From NCBI GenBank assembly GCA_008638375.1, contig CM018031.1, positions 7,154,062-7,218,061 on the forward strand: a stretch of DNA of 64,000 nt, read 5' to 3'. The notes beneath the pieces were generated by a model. It saw only the letters and a program-made list of their open reading frames with translations, searched no databases and was not told the DNA's origin. The position numbers were made by a program, and so were the translations under genes. This document shows, piece by piece, positions 25,501 to 37,500 of this stretch; within the stretch, counting starts at the first letter, position 1; every line of letters starts with the position of its first letter. The stretch is from Nyssa sinensis. Lineage: Eukaryota; Streptophyta; Magnoliopsida; Cornales; Nyssaceae.

Positions 25501-28500
25501 CTGATTTAGATTGCTTTGTTACATGATTCAATTACCTTCTGAGAAGATCTTGCAGGTTCAATCTAATTGATTCTTGGATATTGCAGATTGGTAAAACAAA
25601 AGTGTTTCTTAGAGCTGGTCAGATGGCAGAACTTGATGCTCGTAGGAGTGAGGTGTTAGGAAGATCTGCATGCATTATCCAGAGGAAAGTTCGTTCATAT
25701 TATGGACGCAAAAGCTTTATCTTGTTGCGGATGTCTGCCATACAAATCCAAGCTCTGTGTAGAGGTATTAAGTTGTGTTAGATGCATGCAACCTGGTGAC
25801 TGCCATGAGATTATGAGCTTGAGATTTTGTTGCCAACCTGTTGAATTTTACTTTTCACCTGTTATTCCCTCTGTGCTGGTTGCAGGGGAAGTTGCACGCC
25901 ATCACTACTGAGAACATGAGGAGAGAAGCTGCTAGTCTGAGGATCCAGAAAGAGACACGCATGTTCATTGCTAGGAAGGCTTACAAAATATTGTGCTCTT
26001 CAGCTGTTTCTATTCAAACAGGTATGCGTGGGATGGCTGCTCGAAATGAGCTTCGCTTCAGAAAGCAGAGAGCAGCTGCAATCCTTATCCAGGTAAAATT
26101 GAAATCCGTTGACTTGAAGAACAGCTGATAATCTAGGTCTTACAAGTCCTATGTTCCATGTTACTTTTCTTTTACTTTTCATATGTGAAACATATTCACC
26201 AAAATCCAATTAGTACAGTCAAAGCAAGCCCTGCTGGTTCATCTAGTTAGGAGCTAGATAGGTGATGGTGGTAGTTTTTTTTCGCCTAGGTGTGTATAGG
26301 GGAATAAGAAAGTGGTAGAGTGGCTGTATATATAATAATTATTATTTTTGATAAGGTAATGCAGCTGCATATAGGTAACTAATTCATTGGTTTTTTCCGT
26401 TTCTAAGTAAACATAAGTATATATTGTAACTTATTCTTTGTTATCTCCTCCCTTTTGGAAGGTTGTATTTATCATCTACCGTAAATTCTTTTTAAATTAT
26501 ATCCTGCAATTTGTGGACATAGTTATCATGTTTTGACATGTTCATCGGGGTGTGGCAAGCATTGATGCTATCGAAAAAATTTAAATGCTTGAACACAGTT
26601 TCTTCTGTGTGCATTTAAAGACACACACACACACACACATATATATATTTCTTGTTTAAGCATGTGTAAAACCATAGAGAAGAGAGTTAAAATGTTGTAA
26701 AAATAATAGAGAATTTATCAATTATGAGGTTAATGAGTTATGTAATTTTGAGGTTTGGGCTTTGTTAAGAAGAAAAAAATTGAGCTTTCCATCTTTTTGT
26801 TGTGTATGACTTTTGAGTTTAAGGAGTGCTCATAACCACCTACTTTAGGGATGTACTACGATATATGTCTTGTTTCTTTTGGTAAGTACCATAGTTCCTG
26901 GTGCAACTTGAATTTCCACAAATTACTTATTTCCTTCATGTATTAGTAACGACAACTTGTGCATGTTACATGCATAGTTTCAAGTACACTAAGAAGAATT
27001 TTATTTTGTTCATTACTTTGCCCATGGGGTTGAGTTGCTGTCATATTTTATGTAATTTATGCTTTATGTCTTTTACAGAGTCAATGCCGAAGATACTTGG
27101 CCCACCTTCATTATTTGAGGATAAAGAAAGCAGCAGTTGCCACTCAATGTGCATGGAGAGGAAGAGTGGCACGCAGAGAGCTACGGAATCTTAAAATGGT
27201 GAATTTCTTTTCCTTGTCTAGCATGTGTTCTTTTATTCTTAAGATTTAAGCTCTTCACTTTTGTTTGGTGTGGGCGTTCTTGTTCACTCACGATCATCTT
27301 TTCAAAATTTCTTCATATCTGGCAATGTTCTTTTGAAAATCGAAGTTCTATATATTTATTTACTTTGTTCGGGATAGAAATCAATAAGTTTAGGTCGTAG
27401 TCTGTTTAGATTGGTTATGAAATGGAAAATATGATGAAGCTCTTGGATAGATGAAGGGTTATGCAGCATTGATCCCTAGATTTGCTTGTATAATGTTGGT
27501 AATTTTGTCAAGCTCAAATATTTTGGCCTTCTTCATTCCCCTTTGCTCATGCATGCTCAACAACATGGGTAACATATGGCCTTTGGCTATGTAATCTCTT
27601 GTTGAATTAGTTTTATATCTTCTTTCGGGAAGTTGTGAACTTAGAACCATTCAAGTTGTTCACATCATTACCTTTTTTGTTCCTTGTGCTCGCGACAATA
27701 ACAACAACCATTTATAAAAAAATATCATTATCATTATGGGGCCATTAATTGGTGAAATGATAAAACGCTTGAACTGTGAAGTGTGAGAGCTCAGTTTCGA
27801 GCCTGGGAGTGCCTTGTGCGAGTTGGGAATATGCCTATCTGGTCTCCTTGTTTTAGAAGAGACTTCCTTGACTGGGAGCTTGAAGAGGTGGGATCCTTCC
27901 TTACTCACCTCAGTCAGTTTCATGCTATAGTAGGGAGGGAGGATAAAAGGGTATGGCTGCCATCTAAGGGTTCTTTTTCGGTCAGATCCTATTACAAGTG
28001 TTTGGTAGCCTCGGCAAACCCCCTTTTCCCTTGGAAGGTCATTTGGCATTCAAATGCTCCTCCCAAAGCCTCGTTCTTCGCCTGGGAAGCCTCTTGGAAG
28101 GCCATTTTAACTGCGGACAATTTGAAGAAGAGAGGCTTCCTTTTGGCTAGTAGGTGCTACCTTTGTCATATGGACGAGGAAAGGTTGGATCATGTTCTTA
28201 TGCACTGTAATGTCTCTTGGAGCTGTTGGAATCTGGTTTTGGCTCCCTTTGGTGTCTCCTGGGTTATGTCAAGCTCAGTTAAAGACCTCCTGCTGGCATG
28301 GATAGGGTGTCATCTTCCTAAGCAGATTAAGAGAATCTGGAGAATGGCCCCCATTTGCCTTTTGTGGTGCTTATGGAATGAAAGGAACAACCACGTCTTT
28401 GAAGATATGGAGCTTTCCATTCCTTTCTTTAAAGACGCGTTTTTGCGCTTATTATTTTTTTGGGCCAAAGAGGCTTTTCCTGTAAATGTCTCTTCTTTGT

Positions 28501-31500
28501 TCATTTTTTGGGGTCGTTAAGACCGATGTAAAGCTTCTCGGGATTTTTGCCCGTGGTGCCTTTCTTGGGCTCCTCTTTTAATATACATCTTTCTCATTAC
28601 TTATCAAAAAAAAAATCTGTCTCTAATCTACTCCTCCCAGCACCCTGCATAGGCAGGACCAAAATTGTTGTATTGGCCTTTTGAGATTATCATTGTCATT
28701 ATTATTATCATCATCATTATCTTATTATTATTATTTTTGGGCTGTTACTTGTGCTCACATTACCTAAAAGTGGTTATATATGAGAAGGCTTTGATTTTCC
28801 CCGTCTGCCTGTAGGCTGCTAAAGAAACTGGTGCTCTCCAAGCTGCCAAAAATATGCTGGAAAAGCAAGTTGAAGAACTGACTTGGCGACTGCAGCTGGA
28901 GAAACGCATGAGAGTAAAGATCTTCCTTTACAAATCTGCCATAGCTCAATATAGTTTTAAGTATTTTTTCTTGTCTATCCAAATAACTTGCAAGCATATT
29001 CCAGTGACATCTCAAGGATGCCTAACTTTTGAACTGGTTTCGGCTTTTGAAAGTTGGCATCAGTATTTTGTGATTGTGATTTTTACGTTACAGTCTGCAT
29101 GCTTTTTCAACCTCTAGAATTCTCTTCAATGGTATCTCCTCTATGTCCCAAAGTGGAGGTTGGGGGTTCAAGTCCTAAATGGGACAAAGTGGTTGTCTGT
29201 GTGTCTTATCAAAAAAAGAAAGAAGTTGTTTTCAACACTAATTCATTTGTCTATTTTCTTGACAAATATGGCACACTGGATGTTGAATTATTTTAGAGTA
29301 TGTTTTGTTGCCACATCTTTTTGAATTGTTTGAGTACTGATTTTGTGGACATATATTTTTCCTTGTTTCCATGAACTGTAGTGATATCTGCATATATAAA
29401 AAAATTGTCTTGTGAAAATTCTCTTATGTGGGTTATGTCAGGACATAGTCTTTTAGGCATCCATTTTTATTCATATCTTTCTTCTTTTCAATTGCTCACA
29501 TCTTTTCTTCCTTATTGCCTTTATATGGCGATTCTAGCTATAAGCCAAGATGCTTTAAATTTTTCCCGAGAAATTTAAGGGTTTTAAGGATTTCAGAGAG
29601 AGAAATATTGGTTGTGTTGTTCTACATAACCTACTCACCCCAGCGATTTATAATGTAAAAAGAGCAAAGGATTACAATATTGCCCTTAATGGAGTATTCT
29701 GGCATATCCCCGTAATATAACACAATAATAAACTGTAGAAAAAGAAAAAAAAATTTCTTACACTCCTCGAGGTGGAGCATATAGGTTAAATATGCCCAAT
29801 TTTGAACATAGATATTGAAGGTGGATCAAAGCAAAGATTTGATAAAAATATCATCAGCTGATCTCGAGAGTCGAGACTGATTTTAAAGAGTAATAATTTG
29901 CTTCTACATGATAAGATCCTAAATAAAATGACAATCTACCTCGATGTCTTTGGTTTGTTTATAGAGCACTGGATTGCTAGCAATGAAAATGGCTGCCTGA
30001 TTATCTCAATACATTAGCATAGGAGACATTGCATCAATATTGATATAACCAAATAAGACATGCAGTATAAGCCATAGCACGATATTCATTTTCTGCACTA
30101 GAGTGTGCCTCTACATTCTGTTTCTCATTATGCCAAGTAATAAGATTAGCACCAACAAATGTACAATATGCATAAATAGACCAGCAACCTCTATGGTTGC
30201 TTGTTGAGTCGGGATCTGAAAAACCAATAACAGACAAGGAGGATGACAGCCTACATAGCAATTCCCTACTTGGTGCTCCCTTAAGATATTGAAGAATACA
30301 ACAAAAGCTAAGCCTTCCAATAAGGTTATGCATAAACTGACTAGTTACACCAATGACATAAGTGATATCTAGACGTATCGTATGCTTGTAGTAAGATAAA
30401 TTAGCTTACCTATCAAGTTATCAACCTCCGATAACATCCCGTGTCCTTGAAGACTATCAATAGGATGAGCACCAAGTGTACCAGTCTCACAGAGTAAGTC
30501 TAAGACATACTTTTGCAGACACAAACTAATGAATTCTTCGGATTAGGCAACCTCAACTCTAAAGAAATATTGAAGGAGACCCAAGTCTTGCTGTGAAAGT
30601 GCTTACCCAAATGAAGCTTTAAGCTAACTATACTCACTGATTCACTGCCACTAATAATAATGTCATCTACATAGGCTAGTAAAGGTGTGACTCGGGCGGG
30701 CCAGGCTCAGGCTAGGTATGTCCAGGCCCAGTCCAAAATCTAAAACAATCAGCTCGAGCCTATCCCGAACTCGATATTAAGCCCCAATATCTCAACCCGA
30801 GTCCATTCAATCATAAATTCAGGTTACTTGGGTGGTCTGATGTCTGAATTACAAAATTTTATCTTCTCTCAGTTGAAGGATTTTAGACTAATTTTTTGTT
30901 GACAGTTGTCATAGCATTGACAGCCACACATTTGTCATAGAATTGACAGCCACAAAAGTACATTAAGGATGGAGGGAGGACTCTTTTTATAGAATTAAAG
31001 AACCCCTTGTATACCATTCTGCTTTAATGTGGGACATTTTCAAGACTCTTTATTCTTTCTCCTCTCCCCTCTCTTTTGGTGTTGTATCACTATCATCTCT
31101 CTTTCGGTGTTGGTAGTTTGAAATATTTAAAACCATCTCAGTCCCTTCTCTAAGAAGTCGTTCATGGGGTGGCAAAGCTCAATACTTATACAATATATCT
31201 ATAATTTTGTACATTTAATCTACTGATTATAATTTTCTTTAACCTGGACTTGGGGTGGGATACTTTTATCTACACGCCATACAGCAAGAACTTCAAAAGG
31301 AGAAACAATGGCCGGGGTGGCTGGGGTAGGTTTATGGTTGCCGTCCAAGCTGATTGAGAGGACCAATTCAATCTCATCATTATCATGATGTTCTTGCCGT
31401 TGTGTCCTATACATATCCTCTTTCAATGTTGCCATGGTTCTAATTCCTCCGGAGAAACAGGAGCTTAGAGAGAGAGAGAGTGTGTGCACAAGTACATTGA

Positions 31501-34500
31501 GACTGATGTACATAGGGAGGGAGAGAGACGGAACCCTAGGAACTCAATCCTTTACCCCGATGTTCTCGCCAAAGTACAATAACAATCCCAAACTCCTTAA
31601 AGTTATCCCACTTCGTGTATAAGTTTAAGTTGGATTTTATATTCAACTTCGCTTCACATTTCCCAAATGAACAACCATCAATGCCTTGTAACAATTTTTT
31701 TAAAGACAATAGATATATAGAACTCATGCTTGGGTTCTCGAAGGCTAGGCCCAAGCCCAACCCCAAATGAGGTTGGTTTTGAGTTTTCTTGCCTAGGCCT
31801 GTCCCCAATTACAAATAACACTGCCCAAACCTGAAAAAATTGGGTTGGGCTTGGATTAACCTGATTAAGTTGCACCCCTATAAACTAGCAGTTGAACCAG
31901 TGAATTGTGATCCCCCCTGCTGGTTTGGTTCCGTCCTGTTCTGATAACTACTATTTGTTCCCAGATTTGGGCCAACATAGTGGGGCCTAATCACTGTTGG
32001 CCTACTCTACAACTCACATGACCTATTTTAGTTGTTCTGCTATCTCCCCCATCCTATTTTGAAGTTTAAATTCAGCAACATGTTCTTAAGAGATAATACT
32101 CTTGTGATGGTTGCCACTGGAATCCTCCTTCCCATCATCTACGTGAGGAGAACATGCTTGACCTGTGTGAGAAGCACCTTTCCTTGAGCCATCCATCTCG
32201 ACAATTCAACTTTCCTTTCTTTGATCTGCCTTGATCACCTCAAAATGGGGTGCCTTTTAGCCCATAGTGGGACTATGAACCTCAAAAACCCCCTCCCTGA
32301 TGCCAGGTCATTGCTGAAGGAGCCTTGCCTATTGCTTGCACCGAGATTTGAGCCAACAAAGATGATTTTGGCTTGCCATGTCTCCATCAATGCCATGAAG
32401 CCTCCATCACTATCCCCTAGAGCGATGAACATCTCTATACACAATAAGTGCAGGAGAAGTCCCTACAATTTTCACCCAAATCTTAAACATGTTGTTGGTG
32501 CCCACTAGTCCAAGAAGAGACCTCAAACACCCTATTTGCTTCTGCCATAGATTGAAATTCAATGAGGAAAAAGCCCCATTCACACCAACCACTCTAACCT
32601 AAGCCAATGTCTTCCATCTCTGATCAATCCACAATTAGAGCTTGTTTTGCTCTGCCACTTGCAAGTCTCCACCCTATCCACTAAACAAATCCTTAGGCAG
32701 TCTTTCCTTGCAAGAGTCAAAGTCGACCAGCAGATCACCATCTTTATCCTTGAAATTTCTCACAATCTTCACTGGCTTCAATGTCCAATGATTTCTGTAA
32801 CTCGCAAGTAAGCCCTCTGGTTGCTTGTCTGTGGGGTTTTTAGTCCCCCAGTTGTGTGATAATACACTATGCCCTCATAGCCCCTTTCATTTGTCACCTG
32901 ACTCACCTATGGAATGAACATGCAACTTAGGGTTTCTCATAGACTTCCACATACACAAATCAAGCTCTCCATTCTAGTTATGGATTACCATAAACCGCCA
33001 TTCTCTCTTCCTGAGTGACTTGGTGAAAACCTCATCCCTCACTTTCAAAGTTCAATCTAGTGATTCAAAGAGCCATTCTAGCCTTCACAATTTAATACTG
33101 CTTGTTATACTGGCCCCTCACAGTCTAACAGAGCTTGTTGGACCAGCCTCTTACCTTTTTCAACAAGCTGGAAGCGATTACCAATTGACTCACCTACATC
33201 GATGTTCTCAAAGGCTTTGCACACTGCCTGAACACTTCATCTCCCTCCTTAAATCAATGTGAACCAAGTTTGGTCTGTCTCTAGTCCACACTGCCCAGCA
33301 TCCTGCATAAGCACGACCAACACTGGCTAATGACCTTTAGATATTTGTCCTTTTCTAGTAAGTTTGGATATATTCTTCATTGAAGTTAATTATAAGCCGG
33401 CTAAGTTACTATAATACATATATTGTTTATAAGGTAATAAGTAGCTTCTTGTTGCTTATACATTTAAATTTAATGGGTTTCTGTTACTATTGATGAACTA
33501 TGTCCTTTTAGCTTATTTATTTATTTGGAATACTCAACTCAACTCACAAACCCTTGTCCTAACTATCTGGTTTGGCTATGCGATTCCTGTTTTGCTATTC
33601 TGCTATATCTAAGGTCATAATCATAGTTAAATCATGTGTTACTATATCTTTTCTTACTCTCTAAACTCATGCTTAATTTTGCTAGTCATCTTCTCCTAGC
33701 ATTATCCTTAAGGTGGACCATGTCACTCTAACATTACCCTCAATAACCCATATGGTCAATCCACATTAGTTGGTTTCCTCTCATTTTATCTCCAATTGTG
33801 GTACTTCCACCATATCATGAATTCTAATTCTATCTTTTACATCCATCTTAACATTCAAATTTTTTTCACGTTCATTCTCTGATTGTGTTGTTTCCTAGTA
33901 ATCCAACATTTTGTCCCATAGAGCGTTGCTGATCCAATTGCTGTTTATAAAAATTTACCTTCCAGTTCTAAAGGTATATGCTAGGCTTATGAATTGAATA
34001 AGGAAAAACAAAAAAAAGGGAAAAAAATAGAATAACAAGCAGCAGCAGCAGCAGATTGATGTGCTTCTTATTCATGTTTCCACATAATTGTAATTGCTTT
34101 TTGTTATTGCTTATTTCTGATTGTTGCATTCACTTCATTATTTGTAGGCTGACCTTGAGGAAGCCAAAACAAAGGAAAATGCAAAATTGCAGTCTTCTTT
34201 GCAAGAGATTCAGCTTCAATTTCAAGAAACTAAAGAACTACTTAATAAAGAACGCGAGGCTACAAAGAAAGCAGCTGAGCAGATCCCTGTCATACAAGAG
34301 GTCCCAGTTATTGATCAGGAAATAGTTAATAAGCTTACTGCTGAAAATGAAGAACTAAAGGTAAGGTTGCTGGGAGACCAGTATGTTTATTTCTTCTTGA
34401 CTGGACCTTGCATTGCTACTTGCACTATGAGGCATTTCAAATGCATATATGTGGATATGGTAATTTTGGATTTAGTTTTGTTGATATGTTGCTTACTTTG

Positions 34501-37500
34501 ACACTTCTCAGGCTTTGGTAAGTTCACTAGAAAAGAAAATCGATGAAACAGAAAAAAAATATGAAGAAACGAACAAGCTTAGTGAAGAGCGGTTGAAGCA
34601 GGCTTTGGAGGCTGAGTCAAAGATTATTCAGTTGAAGACTGCTATGCAGGGGTTGTTACAGTGACAATTTAATCCTGCTAAGTCTTGTCAAGTTGCAGTG
34701 TTTTTCTTTTTCGCCATGTGAAGTTGAAATGAATATGGAACATATATCCTTTGTAATTAACTTAGACTTGGTTATTCTGTTTTGAATTGTTGTCTTTTTA
34801 TCTCAGGCTTGAAGAAAAACTTTCTGATATTAAAGCTGAAGACCAAGTTCTGCGGCACCAAGCATTGTTGAGGACGCCTTCTAGAAAAATGTCAGAACAT
34901 TTAGCAAATATAACAACTCAGGTTAACATGCCACCGAAAATGTCTTTCTTGTTTTTTTGGTTTTTTGGGGATTTTTTCTTAAACTTTTATTATTTGTACT
35001 TGCAGCCTTCAGAAAATGGTTATCATGTGAGTGAACAACATACAACTCTCATAATTTATTTGGATATTTCTTTTCAATGGTATCCATATAGATGTTGCTT
35101 TATTTATTTCCCTCATCATAACCACAGAGTGCAACACCTTCAAAGCAGTTTGGTACAGAATCTATGAGGAGATCACAGATTGAAAGGCAACATGTATGTT
35201 CTTTAGGAGAGAATTGAACATTCTTTCTCTATGTTCTATTTTATTCCATTTGAGTTAATTCTTTTGCTCTCTTTAATTTATTTGGATATTTCTTTTCATT
35301 GGTATCCATATAGATGTTGCTTTATTTATTTCCCTGATCATAAAAGTAGCTCTCTTCTACAGGAACCACAGAGTGCAACACCTTCAAAGAAGTTGGGTAC
35401 AGAATCTATGAGGAGATCCCAGATTGAAAGGCAACATGTATGTTCCTTAGGAGAGAATTGAACGTTCTTTCTCTATGTTCTATTTTATTCCATTTGAGTT
35501 AATTCTTTTGCTCTCTTTAATTGCCGAGAAAAGGTAGGAAAGGAGAAGAAAACTAAAAGTTTGATTCTGCAACTTGCATTGTCTCGGTGACATGGTCCTT
35601 TCACTATGTGTGGTATCTGCGTTTGACGTGATGTGACTATGGTTTTCCTTTTCTTCCACCACCAGCCTATTTCTCAAATATATCTACCATCCGAAAATTT
35701 CCAACTGGAGTGTACAAAAAGGAATAAAGAAAAACATTTAAGTTCATGCGAAATTTTATAGGATACCTTTTAAAATTGTATCATTATGGCATGGATATTT
35801 TGGGAGCATAACTACCCATGTCTAGCAATCAGGCTTTAAAACTCCATTTTATAACGAGTAAAGAGGAACATTATTGGTCACAGTAATCATTCAACTGTGA
35901 TCTTTTGGTCCTGATATCTAGGGATTGTGTGAGTTGACACCTAGACACATCCATCCAACACTTGTTATTGAGTTTATGTAACTAGTGGATGTTGAGAAGA
36001 ATAAAAAATAGAAAAAATCCAGCAGAGTCTATTATACCTGGCTTAATCGAGTTAATTTTATTTTCTTTCCTTCTGCTTTCTCAGCAACTGAATGGGGAGT
36101 GATGGTGAAGTTTAAATTAATTCATTGTTATATTGATATATTTTGTATGCTACAGGAGAATGTAGATGCTCTTATCAAATGTGTGACTCAAGATCTTGGG
36201 TTCAGTCATGGAAAACCAGTTGCAGCATTTACCATTTACAAATGCCTTCTCCATTGGAAATCTTTTGAAGTAGAAAGAACCAGTGTCTTTGATCGTCTTA
36301 TCCAGATTATTGGTTCTGCAATAGAGGTAACTTGATATACGTAACACAAACAATCCTTCATTTCAGCAAATGCGAGACTTAAAGCAATTATTGGAGAATT
36401 GGGACAGAATTACCAGAAAACTTTTCCATGGCAATCTGCTAGTTTGGATTTCAGAATCGTAGCTGTGGTACATTTGTATTTTAGTATGTTAAATTTATAA
36501 AGCAAGATACTTTCTTCTCTCTCTCTCTCTCTCTCGTGGAAACAGCCTCTCCCCTCTCGGGGGGGTAAGGCTGCGTACATCTAACTCTTCCAAGACCTTG
36601 CAGTGGCAGGAGCCTCATGCATTGGGCTAGCTCTTTTGTTTCCTAGGCAAAGGTTAAAAATACGGAAATGATGCTCAATAGGGTTAAGAGTTTTGAAAAG
36701 CTAATGGCCTGGAGCAAAATGGGCTTTCTCCCCTTCCTATTCCTCCCTTTCTTTGTTCAGCTTTGAATTGTCCCCCCCCCCCCCCACACACACACTGTTT
36801 TATAGAACTCCACTTTTTTAAATTCTGAAGTACGAGGGTTTCCGCTTTGCGATAGCCCATGTCTATTAGTTTTTGGCATGTTTTAAATGCTTACATTAAT
36901 TGTAAACATAGATGGTTTGTATTTCTTAATTTTGCAAAGTTGTATCAGGAAGAAAAAAATAATTTTGCTTTCTGCTTAATATTTAACGTACATTTGTTTG
37001 AATTTTCATTGAGTAGAGGAAGCAAAAATAATTTTTCTTTCCACTTTTCACATGTATTTGTTTGATTTTGCATTTTGAGTCCAGGAAATTGAAATCTAAC
37101 ATGCTCAATCTTATATATCTTTTTCTGCAGAACCAGGAGAACAATAATCTTATGGCTTACTGGCTGTCCAATACATCCACATTGTTGTTATTGCTTCAAC
37201 GAAGCTTGAAAGCTACAGCTTCAACTTCACAGAAACCACCCCCTCCAACATCATTATTTGGGAGGATGACTCAGGTAATGAGATTCTTATTGACTCATTT
37301 ATTTTACGTTCTTATGGTTTTCTTTGCAAGATATGCACATAAATGATTGTAAATTAAAATAAATGGTTTTCACTGAAAATTCTTCTAAAAGATCACGTAT
37401 AATAATACCGAATTTAACATATCTTCAATGAAATTTGATTAGGACAAACCATATTTTTAATAGGTTGATATGTTTTCAGGGATTCCGATCATCTCCTTCT

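Noticed and set aside
27726..27830. A separate SINE before the sense LINE
   Set aside because: A tRNA-like B-box (agtttcgagcc) is present, but no tail or target repeat could be defined; left as a remark.
29160..29180. tRNA gene at the B-box
   Set aside because: There is no cloverleaf or acceptor stem; the B-box with an A tail fits a SINE. The same holds for 41376-41388 and 44001-44013.
34640..34672. Loss of the exon 25 donor and read-through to a stop
   Set aside because: A gt two bases further on keeps the frame with exon 26, so a usable donor exists.
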